A DNA stretch of 64,000 bases from Hibiscus mutabilis (lineage: Eukaryota; Streptophyta; Magnoliopsida; Malvales; Malvaceae), in contig CM033718.1 in assembly GCA_019671005.1 (NCBI GenBank), positions 29,714,508-29,778,507 on the forward strand, written 5' to 3'. Shown piece after piece: positions 46,078-55,439 of this stretch. The translations under genes were made by a program, and so were the position numbers. Each line of letters begins with the position of its first letter. Position 1 is the first letter of the stretch. The notes beneath the pieces were generated by a model. The model saw only the letters and a program-made list of their open reading frames with translations. It searched no databases and had not been told where the DNA came from.

Positions 46078-47494
46078 TGTAACGCCCGATTTTGGGCCTA
46101 AAAGTTAGCCAGGTTAGGCTAGATAGCTCTTTGAGTTGGTTTCGACAATTTAGGCTAGTTTCAGGATAAATTTGGTATAAATAGTTTTTGAGTAAAATTA
46201 AATATGGGAATATGTTTTAAAATCCTTATTTATTATATAAGTGATTTTAGTGGAATCAATTTTGGAAAATATATTTTGGAAGGTTGACATTTTGGGACTA
46301 GTGACTAAAATGTAAAATACGTAAAACTATTTTTAGTGACAAAATTGTAAGAGATCAAGGCTTAGAATCTTTAGGGAGTTTTGACCAAGAGTCTAATTAA
46401 GAATTTTCCTTTTTATATGCTGGTTTTAAATGGTTTTAATAAATAAATAATTGGAGGGAATTAATTAACCAATTTGTTTTCTCAAAATACATTTCACATA
46501 ACTACTTTCTTTTCTCATTTACTTTCTCTCAAACTCTCTCCAGCCAAACAATCATTTTCTCTCAAAGATTTAAGGTAAATATCTAATTTGATTTGTCATT
46601 TTAATCTTAAATGATTCTTTAATGTTTTCTTAAAAAACCTTGTTGTTTAAACATTGTTTTCTCATGTAAATATTTGCAATTGAAGGAAAAGTCAACATTA
46701 GAGGTAAGGTTTCGTTCTTTCCCTCTAATGACATGTTATTTATTGAAATTCCCAAGTTCTTAGTCTCTTATGATGGTTTTCTAATGGGTTTTGATAATAT
46801 GTTTATGGAAAATTGGTTTATTGAGGTTTACTTGTCTAAATCAATGGATCTCTACTTTTGATTGATTTTGCTGGGTTTATAATGAGATAATATAATGATT
46901 ATGATGATTTGAGATGTTGATTTAAGTGATTTTGATAATATAATCCCGGAACTAGGTAAATTGTTAAGTTTGGTTGTTGATATTTTTGGGTTGGTGGCTT
47001 GTTTATGGGGTTAATTGATTGTTGTTGGTTCTTTAGCATTGATGAGATGTTTTTGGATGTAAATTGATGTTGTTTAAGTGTAAATCTGGCTGGGCAATAG
47101 TTGGAGATGTATTAGAAAGGTTTCGCCGGTGTTTTCGGTTGTTTTTGTTAGGCGAAAGCTTGGTTGTTGAGGGAGGAAAGTGTTGTTGTGTGTTGCTGGG
47201 GATTTTAATGCAAAGTAACGCATTAATCCTCTGTTTTGCTTTGGTTAGAAGCAGGGGATGATGATTCGATAGTTTTGGAAGGTGTCACGGAGGATCTGGA
47301 AGCTTGATTTCGCCTCGGCAAGCCAAGCGAGGTGTAGTTGGTGAGTGGCACTGGTTTACAGCTTTTCAAAGGTTTGAAAGGAATATTTTGAGGTTTTAGA
47401 TTAAGCTTGAAATGATAATCTAAGCTCGGAAGTAAGTATGAAATGTTTCACTCTCGGTTCTTGACTTTTCCCATGGTTTTTAATTGTTCATGCT
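46078..47494 (+). repeat. Solo chromovirus-type LTR, left part
   Basis: TGTAACGCCCGATTTTGGGCC start; U3 text with CTCTCTCAAACTCTCTCCAGCC (46520-46545), and CCTCGGCAAGCCAAGCGAGG near 47311-47330. Split at 47494 by the 11.6 kb Athila-like element; resumes at 59127. No internal region or PBS, so a solo LTR of about 3.4 kb. The 65-codon reading at 47064 is not credible. Confidence 0.7.
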
Positions 47495-48933
47495 TGTTGC
47501 GCGTAATAAGTGCTACGTAAATGTGCAAGTATACACGTCGCAAGTTATAGTATAAAAGATATCGTCTCCACAGGGATTGGTACTACTTCAAGAATCTAGT
47601 CTCTTGCACTGCAAAAACAAAAACACAAATAAAAGATTATAGAAGTTTAACTAATCTAGAAAGCAAATAAGTAAAAGAAAAGATGAATTCAATTGAGAGA
47701 GATAGGCTAGGTTATCGTGAGTTGAGGTGTGATAGCCGATTGGATTGTCTTGGAAAAAGAGTGCACGGGCAACTCAGTTGCCGTGGCAACTTGCACGACG
47801 GGGTTGCCTTGGCAACTAATTAATGGTTGCCTGGGCGACTAGTTGGGCAACTACTTGCGCGACTGGGCAGCAACTTCAAGGTTCGGCGGAGCGTTCTTCA
47901 ATGGTTTCTTCTTATCCCTAAGTCGAAACTCTAGCTACTTGTGCATGCCTTGATAATACATCCCTGCGTGAATCAAGGGTGAACAACAACCAATATTGCG
48001 CTCCTCTTAGCCATTGAAATCCTTAACTTATTCCTAAGCCGGATTAATCTTCACCATCATTGGATTGCATAAAGATCATATTCATTCGTTTCTTGAATCT
48101 AACTCTCCCGATATTAGATAAATGGATGAAATCACGAGATCCTCTCCCAATTCACTCGCAAGCAATAATAAGAACCAAGAATGAATAAACCTTGAAATAG
48201 AAAAGTTCATGGCTAGGTTCCAAAGAAACACAAGATAAATAATCCCTAGCATGAACCCAATCGAACAAGGAAGAAAAGCTGAAGCTTGTCGAAAATTCCC
48301 CTTTGCTTCCTCTCTTGGTCTTGTCCAAATTCCCTCTTGCTCTCTCTATACATCTTGTCGAAATCTCCTTGATATTTATAGGGCTAGGCCAAAGTCCTTC
48401 TTTGAGGAGGAGTTTGAGTTGGAGTTAAATTATCTTTAAAGAATATAATTCTTTATTATAATTTTATTCCTATTAGAACTTCTCCTATCTTCTTGGAATT
48501 TAATTCTTCTTTAATCTCTGCATGGCAATCAAATTCCTTTGGGCTTGGGCTTTGCTCCACGTCATCTTGGGCTTGTCTAGTCATCAATTTTAACATCCCT
48601 ATTGCATTTTCTCTTTGTCGACAATTGCCATGGCAACTGGCTCGGCGTCTCCTTCATGCATTGCCCTGGCAACTAGCTCGGCATATCCTTCATGCATTGC
48701 CCTGGCAACTAGCTCGGCATTGCTTTGGCAAGTGATCCTGCACATACACACACAAAAACACACCAAAGCAGCATCTATTTCCACAAAAATCACCAAGTTA
48801 TGTAATCAAGCTCAACGATTGAAGGAAACATGGATTAATGCATGAATGGCTAACTATGCAACTAATATGAGCCTAAGTCTAACAATAATATGAGTAAAAA
48901 GGGTAAGAAAATAGTACTTTTGAACACTTATCA
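47495..48933 (-). repeat. 3' LTR of the Athila-like element (1439 bp)
   Basis: Plus strand TGTTGCGCG ... CACTTATCA. Compared with the right LTR it lacks about 80 bp between AAAAGT and TCATGG near 48206. Contains GTTGCC-GT-GGCAAC (47777-47790), GTTGCC-TT-GGCAAC (47803-47816) and TTGCC-AT-GGCAA (48625-48636). ORF-like readings in it are duplicated in the other LTR and are not genes. Confidence 0.93.
48371..48380 (-). promoter_or_regulatory. TATA box in the 3' LTR
   Basis: Minus strand TATAAATATC, preceded by GGCCTAGCCC; identical box at 58563-58572 in the 5' LTR. Confidence 0.6.
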
Positions 48934-48971
48934 CACCCCCAAACTCGAACAATTGCTTGTCCTCAAGCAAT
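48934..48971 (-). other. Polypurine tract with AGGA stem-loop
   Basis: Minus strand: stem ATTGCTTG/CAAGCAAT with loop AGGA (48952-48971), then CGAGTTTGGGGGTG (48934-48947), then the LTR start TGATAAGTG. Same module as 21239-21275. Confidence 0.85.
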
Positions 48972-49218
48972 GCAAACTCATTATTACCTGCCAAGACTTC
49001 AATTTTCACAAACTTAGCTTTGAACTTGATTTCAATTCTCTGAACCGGGGCACAAAGTATGATTGGCTTTTTATTTTTCGGAAAACTGAGTAGTTACTCG
49101 GAATCAAACTATAATGCTTGTGAGTGTGTGCGGAGTTGTGTGCAAGTTGATTTTTCGGATTCTATGCAAAGAATAGGTTTTCAAATTACTTCATTGGGTT
49201 CTTTTTAACATGTTTTAA

Positions 49219-49406
49219 CTAGAGCCAATTTCGGGCACCTCTAGTGTTTTATTTTTAGTTTTCTTAAGTTAATTTAATCGACTAGAGCCGGTTTCGGGCA
49301 CCTCTAGTTAAAAAAAAAAATTTAACGCCTCCTAGAGCCAATTTCGGGCACCTTTAGTGATCAATTTTTTTTAGCATATGCTAGAGCCAATTTCGGGCAC
49401 CTCTAG
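49219..49406 (-). repeat. Four copies of the 26-nt CTAGAG dyad
   Basis: Copies at 49219-49244, 49282-49307, 49332-49357 and 49381-49406; arms CTAGAG/CTCTAG with conserved GCCCGAAA core on the minus strand. Copy 3 has one arm substitution, copy 2 two core substitutions. Spacers of 37, 24 and 23 bp are unrelated and AT-rich. Confidence 0.92.
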
Positions 49407-49712
49407 CATTCATCCAATTTTTATTCTAATCCCCCAATTTGTTAATTATCAACCTAAGTTCACTAGAATTCCTTAAATCAATCAAACCACAACAGTGTTT
49501 TATCAAATTTAGCATCATAGTAAAATTCTAAGTTTTTCCATGGTTATCCTAGAATAAAAATTCTATCAATTAAGTGCATTGGCAAAGTCATCATCGAATA
49601 TTCATCAAATCTAAGCAATTCTTGTTCCAATTAAAGGCATGGCAAGCAATTTATGTATCCTAAATGTAATACTTAAGTGAATGTAACTAAACATGGTAAC
49701 TACTAATAACAA

Positions 49713-49752
49713 TCCTCCCCCCCAAACTCGAGTGAAGCATTGTCCTCAATGC
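49713..49752 (-). other. Upstream AGGA stem-loop and second G-run
   Basis: Minus strand GCATTG-AGGA-CAATGC (49737-49752), then CTCGAGTTTGGGGGG (about 49716-49731). It lies just after the extra ORF and about 780 bp before the true PPT; counterpart at 20504-20540. Possibly a second, internal plus-strand priming site. Confidence 0.75.
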
Positions 49753-49807
49753 ATGCATAAAAATACCGAAAAAAAATAAAAATAAAAATAAAAATGCATA
49801 CGAGGAC

Positions 49808-51231
49808 TTACTCCGAGAGTTCGTCATCATAGATGATTAGTTTCCTTCTAGTCGGTGTCTTGATTCTCTTGCTTGGACGCGATGGTTGTTTTCTTGTTGC
49901 CGGTGGTGGAATCGATCCTCGTACGGGGTTGTCCTCATCGTCCTCTTCATCAATGTCAATGGCTTTTCGCTTGGAGGATTCAATTGGTGCGGTCTTTATT
50001 GGTTCAATGGAGGACTCGTCCGAATCTGAAAAATCAGAAAATGATTCCGTAGGAGTTGATTCGGGCATAGGTGCTTTACCTTTGGCTTTTGCAGTGGTTG
50101 CCGGGATGTCTTTAGCTTTGGTTGCCGTGGCATCTGCTTCCTTGGTTGCCGTGGCGACTGCTTCATTGGTTGACGGGGCAAGGATCTCGGCGGGAAAGAT
50201 TGGGAACGGCAAGCGATTGTCCGGGTACTTTTCTAGGATGACTTGGGTGATGGCATTGTTGTGCTCCTTCATGTACCGCATGAACATTAGTTGCCGATCT
50301 TCAATTTTCCTTAGGCAGCTTGCCAGTGGGTGCAAAAGTGCTTCAAAGTGTCCCGGGATTAATGGCCGAGTTGCCCTGGCGTTAGGTGCTTGGGCATTAG
50401 GGATTGTCGCGGCTGCAGGAGTTGCCGTGGCAATTGGAGGCCTTGAAGAATCTCCCGGTGCCTCTCCTATTAGCTTTCGGATTAGTGCTTGATTCCAACC
50501 AGATTTGGGTAGGGCCTTTTCATCGGTGGACTCACTCGGGACATGCATCTCCTTGCAAAGATTAGAAATTAAGCAAGGGAAGAAAAGATAACCTTTATCT
50601 TTTGAGCTGCATGCAAAAATCTCATCACAAATAATTTTTCCAATGTTAATGATGCGATTATGCAAAATAGAATGTATGAGCAAAAGACGTGGTATATCAA
50701 CGGTAGTATTGTGTGTGGAGGGCATTAAAGAAGTTTTAACAAACTTATTCCATAGTTTTGCCTCGGGTTTAAGCTGAAAGCGATTTACCGTGCCCTTGTA
50801 TTTACCGTCGTTCCAATGAGTTCCCGATTGAGTGAGTTCTTGAAGCACCTTGTCGAGTTGCTTGGGATTGATTTGGTCAACGAAGGCTTGATGCTTTCGG
50901 GACTTATAAGTATGGCCTTGTCACGAACAAAAACATAAGGATTATCCGGGTTAGGTGAGTGAACATAGAATTCTCTTACCAATGAGATGTTACCTGGTTC
51001 CGGTTGATGGCAAAAGATTTGCCACTTTTGATGTGCAATCCTCTTGAAGATGAATGGTTCAAGACCGAAATCTTGATGAGAGTTGGAGTATTCAAAGCCT
51101 TGTTCTTCATGAATCTTCCGGCTTTCAAACTTGGATTGAAATCTTTCTTGAACCGCCGGTGTAGCAAACTTCTTGTATCTTGGTTCTTTGGAGGAACTTG
51201 GATGAACTAAAAGTTTAATCTTGGATGCCAT
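49808..51231 (-). pseudogene. Extra ORF downstream of pol (env position), one frameshift
   Basis: Starts MASKIKL at 51231 (an in-frame upstream Met at 51288 has no counterpart in the second copy). N-terminal domain: HPSSSKEPRYKKFATP, QERFQSKFESRKIHEEQGF, ICHQPEPGN-like FCHQPEPGNISLVREFYVH and NPDNPYVFVRDKAILI, the signature of the family I know as putative plant transposon protein. A single-base loss near 50887 shifts the frame; the reading resumes with KVLQELTQSGTHWND, AKLWNKFVKTSLM, RIINIGKIICDEIFACS and DRQLMFMRYMKEHNNAIT. The C-terminal third is rich in Ala/Thr/Pro, partly from repeated GCC-ACG-GCA-type codons, and ends with a basic KRIKTPTRRK block and acidic tail. No transmembrane segment. 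Paralogue at 19009-20463. Confidence 0.85.
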
Positions 51232-51288
51232 GTATGATCTTGGTTGTGAGTAAAAACAAAGAAAAGAAAAGAAACTAAAAAGTTGCAA

Positions 51289-51778
51289 GATAGAAAGTAG
51301 GAATAGGTTAAGGGTGATGGGTTTTATAGAAAAGATAGGTGGTTGGGATTGGGGGAAATCGAAAAAGGGTTTAGGGTTTGGTAGGAATTTTCGACAAAAG
51401 GGGTTTTGGTTAAGATGAATTGGAGGCTTTATATAAGCCTTAGATTCAGCCCATTAATTTCCTTGTTGAAGATGTTTTCCTACTTGGTTTAGAATTCCTT
51501 CTTTATCTTGAACTTCCTTTCCTACAATTCAAAAACAAATCAAATAAGGATTAAAACTAAAGATAAACTAATAAAGAAAATAAATAAAGATGTGTAATAG
51601 GATTCTTAGACTTGAATAAAAAAAATCTATCCTAAAACTACTAATAATCGGCAAAATAATAAAATAATAAAAAAATCGAAAAAAATGAAAAATAAATAAA
51701 ATAATTAAATAATCGATAAAAAAACAAAAATAAAAATAAATAAAAATAAAAATAAAAATATCAAAAGGGAGAGCATGC
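51289..51778 (-). other. Linker between integrase and the extra ORF
   Basis: About 490 bp, very A/T-rich with AAAATAAATA runs (51640-51770), no ORF. Minus strand has a T-rich tract ending GAATTGTAG (51522-51523) that matches the candidate splice acceptor at 18612 in the second copy. Confidence 0.6.
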
Positions 51779-53354
51779 TCATGCATCTCCTAAATTGACC
51801 ACTTCCTTGTTACGTTCCACATGGGCACCATTGTAGTGCTTCAATCTTTGTCCATTAACTTTGAATTCATGGTTGTCAGAGATGGACTTGATTATCACAG
51901 CACCATGGGAGAATGGTTTGACGACTTCAAATGGTCCCGACCATCTTGATTTCAGCTTTCCCGGGAAAAGTTTTAGCCGAGAATTGAATATGAGAACTAG
52001 TTGCCCTGGCGTGAATTGTCGTGGCAATAGTTTCTTGTCGTGCCATCGCTTTGTTTTCTCCTTGTAGATTCGTGCATTGTTATAGGCGAGTGCACGAAAT
52101 TCTTCTATCTCATTGAGATCCATCAAGCGCTTTTGTCCGGCACTTTCCCAATCCATATTCACGGTCTTGATTGCCCAAGTACGCCTTGTGCTCGATTTCC
52201 ACCGGTAGATGGCATGTTTTGCCATAGACAAGTCGGAAGGGGGACATACCTAAGGGTGTTTTGAATGCAGTGCAATATGCCCAAAGTGCGTCATCTAGTC
52301 GTAATGACCATTCCTTCCTTGAGGGATTTACAACTTTCTCGAGTATTCCCTTCAACTCCCAGTTGGAAATTTCTGCTTGCTCGTTGGTTTGTGGGTGATA
52401 TGCCGTGGCGATCTTGTGTGATATGCTGAAGCGTTGCAACATCTTGGCAATTAGTCTGTTGTCAAAATGCTTGCCCCCGTCACTAATAATTGCTCTCGGC
52501 ATCCCAAACCGTGTAAATATGTTTTTCTGCAGGAATCGTTGCACGGTCTTGGAATCGTCGTTGGGAACTGCAGCTGCCTCTACCCATTTAGACACATAGT
52601 CGACGGCGAGTAAGATGTAGAGGTTGCCGAATGAAGATGGGAAAGGTCCCATAAAATCGATCCCCCATACATCGAATAGTTCCACCTCGATGATGTTCTG
52701 GAGCAGCATCTCATGTCGTCTAGAAATATTGCCCGTCCTCTGGCAACGATCACATTGCTTGTAAAAGTCTTGGGCATCTTTGTACAATGTTGGCCAATAC
52801 AAACCGGATTGCAAGACTTTGGCCGCGGTACGAGTTCCTCCAAAATGTCCTCCATAGGGTGAAGAATGGCATTGCCGGAGTACATTCTGTTGCTCTTCTT
52901 TAGGGACACATCGGCGTATAACCTGATCTGCACATTGTTTAAACAAAAGAGGCTCATCCCAAAAGTAATGCTTAGCATCATGGCGGAACCGCTTCTTCCC
53001 TTGGTGAGTAATGCCATAAGGAAAAATACCACAAACAAGGAAGTTAACTAAATCCGCGTACCAGGGTATTGCCGAGGCATGTGCCGCCGTGGCGACTGCT
53101 CCCAAGATCGCCGAGGCATGCGCGTCAAAGACTGTTGCGGCGTCGAGAGTTGCCGAGGCGTGTGCATCCATGGTTGCCGAGGCGTCATGGGTTGCCGAGG
53201 CAGCTAGGGTTGCTGAGGAGTCAAGGGTTGCCGAGGCGTTGAGGGTTGCCGAGGCAATTAGAATTTGTTCATCCGGGAATGCATCGCATATCTCTAGATC
53301 CGTGTCCTCCTCCCTATTGCGTTCCAAGCGTGATAAGTGATCGGCCACTTGATT
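51779..53354 (-). pseudogene. Athila-like integrase
   Basis: Preceded by the RNase H tail NQVADHLSRLE. An unusual linker follows (53290-53060) with repeated Ala-Ser-Ala-Thr units before IPWYADLVNFLVCG. Zinc-binding region: HSSPYGGHFGGTRTAAKVL and QCDRCQRTGNIS (about 52890-52730). Core: WGIDFMGPFPSS (Asp 1), IISDGGKHFDN (Asp 2, about 52490) and HPQTNEQAEISNWELKGIL (Glu, about 52360). A one-base insertion near 52178 shifts the frame, after which the C-terminal domain reads QKRLMDLNEIEEFR, GQLVLIFNSRLKLFPGKLKS and RWSGPFEVVK. No chromodomain, as expected for Athila. Confidence 0.9.
53060..53265 (-). repeat. Coding run of GCC-TCG-GCA-ACC units (Ala-Ser-Ala-Thr repeats)
   Basis: Plus strand shows TTGCCGAGGC or close at about 53069, 53108, 53149, 53172, 53190, 53208, 53227 and 53245, spaced 15-40 bp. 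On the coding strand these give repeated Ala-Ser-Ala-Thr(-Leu) between RNase H and integrase, an expansion not usual for this linker. Confidence 0.85.
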
Positions 53355-54863
53355 TTATGTTCTTTTCCTGTCCTTAATTTCAATATCAAATTCTTGTAAA
53401 AGTAATATCCAACGAATCAAACGAGGTTTAGCATCCTTTTTAGCAAATAAGTATTTGATTGCCGAATGGTCCGTATGAACAATTACCTTTGTACCAATTA
53501 AATAGGATCGGAACTTGTCAAATGCGAAAACTACAGCTAGTAACTCTTTCTCCGTTGTTGTGTAATTCACTTGAGCATCATTAAGAGTTTTACTAGCTTA
53601 GTATATCACATGGAAGGTCTTACCTGTGCGTTGGCCTAGGACTGCTCCTACCGCGAAATCACTTGCATCACACATGAGCTCAAAAGGTAGCGTCCAATCT
53701 GGTGGAACGACAATGGGTGCCGAGGCAAGCTTTTTCTTTAGGGTTTCGAATGCTTGAGTGCAAGAATCATCAAAATCGAATACTTTATCCTGTTCAAGCA
53801 GATTACACAAAGGTTTAGTGATTTTAGAAAAATTATGAATAAACCTCTTGTAAAAACCTGCATGTCTGAGAAAACTTCGAATTCCTTTAACCGAATTCGG
53901 TGGGGGTAATCTCTCGATCACATCCACCTTGGCTTCATCTACTTCAATTCCCTTGGATGAAATCTTGTGGCCAAGCACTATTCCTTCATCTACCATAAAG
54001 TGGCATTTCTCCCAATTGAGGACTAAGTCTGTTTCTTCGCATCTTGCTAACACCCTCTCTAAATTGCCGAGGCAGCCGTCAAAGTCATTACCAAAAACCG
54101 AAAAATCATCCATGATGATTTCAAGGAAGTCTTCGACCATGTCTGAAAAGAGTGCCATCATGCATCTTTGGAAGGTTGCCGGGGCGTTACACAATCCGAA
54201 CGGCATCCTTCGGAAGGCATAAGTACCGTATGGGCATGTGAAGGTTGTCTTTTCTTGATCTTCTGGTGCTATGGCAATCTGATTGTAACCTGAATAACCA
54301 TCAAGAAAACAATAAAAGGGTTTACCTGCAAGACGGTCAAGCATTTGATCAATAAAGGGTAATGGGAAGTGATCTTTCCTAGTGGCTTTGTTTAGCTTTC
54401 TATAGTCCATACAAACCCTCCAACCGGTCACAGTCCTGGTTGGGATAAGTTCATTATTTTCATTACTTACCACTGTTATACCACCCTTTTTCGGTACACA
54501 TTGTACCGGACTTACCCACGTACTATCGGAGATAGGGTATATAATGTCGGCATCAAGCCACTTGATGATTTCTTTCATTACAACCCCTTTCATGGCATGA
54601 TTCAGTCTCCTCTGGGCCTCAATTGAAGGTTTGTGATCGTCTTCCAACAAGATCTTGTGCATGCACACCGCCGGGCTAATTCCCTTCAAGTCGGCAATGG
54701 TCCACCCTATTGCCTTTTTGTGTAGCTTCAACATTTTGATCAGCTTCTTTTCCTGCTCAGGCTGTAACTTAGAAGAAATAATTACAGGCAATGTATTATC
54801 GGTTCCTAAGTATGCATATTTTAGTTGCTCTGGTAATTGTTTCAACTCAAGAATTGGTGGTTA
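53355..54863 (-). pseudogene. Athila-like reverse transcriptase and RNase H
   Basis: The longest intact reading in the window, 54845-53598 (415 codons). RT blocks: GWTIADLKGISPAVCMHKI, STWVSPVQCVPKKGG, GWRVCMDYRKLNKATRKDHF, CFLDGYSGYNQI, FRRMPFGLCNAPATFQRC, the catalytic IMDDFSVFG (about 54120-54090) and KCHFMVDEGIVLGHKIS. RNase H starts LMCDASDFAVGAVLGQ; TAA at 53598-53600 interrupts YASKTLN-type sequence; it continues YTTTEKELLAVVFAFDKFR and VHTDHSAIKYL, then TAA at 53355-53357. A further TAA (54861-54863) separates it from protease. Confidence 0.92.
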
Positions 54864-55439
54864 TTCAATAGAGGGTTTTTCGAGTTTACCTTCCTTACCT
54901 GGGTAGTCCAGTGGTTCAAAGTATGTACCTGGTCGGTTGACTAGCCAATTTGCCTCTTCTTGTTGTTCCTCATCGACCGGTTCTTCATACTCCTCAGGTT
55001 CCTCTTGATCGGCAATGTAGTTGCCGAGGCAACTAAATTCCTCATCGAAGTTAAACTCTACCGTGGCATGAAGTAGTTGGCATTCTTCTGGATCATCGAC
55101 ATGCCTTAGTGTTTGGAACACATTTAGTTTGATCTGCTGGTCATTCACCCTTATTGTGAGTTCTCCCTTTTCAACATGAATCAAGGTTCTCCCTGTTACT
55201 AGGAATGGTCTCCCGAGAATGATGGGTGCATGCTCATCTACTTCACAATCCAAAATAATAAAGTCAGCGGGAAAAATAAATTTATCAACTTTTACCAGTA
55301 TGTCCTCGATTTTTCCCTCTAGATGCACATAGGATCTGTCGGCTAGCTGCAGCATAACTGTTGTAGGTATTGCCTTCCCGATTCCTAGTTTCTGGAAAAC
55401 CGATTTAGGCATCAAGTTTATGCTAGCCCTAGGTCGCAT
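54864..55439 (-). pseudogene. Athila-like protease, frame broken in the catalytic motif
   Basis: ASINLMPKSVFQKLGIG, LQLADRS, DFIILDCEVDEHAPIILGRP and LIHVEKGELTIRVNDQ identify the retropepsin. The catalytic Asp is at the end of the preceding frame (CDLG) and a one-base loss at about 55425-55429 separates it from ASINL. The C-terminal part is acidic (EEPEEYEEPVDEEQQEE). Confidence 0.88.

Noticed and set aside
48251..48845. ORFs in the left Athila-like LTR, repeated at 58443-59037
   Set aside because: They lie antisense or frame-shifted within duplicated LTR sequence; identity comes from LTR duplication.
49833..50492. 219-codon plus-strand ORF
   Set aside because: Antisense shadow of the extra ORF (49808-51231), opened by its Ala/Thr/Pro-rich codons.
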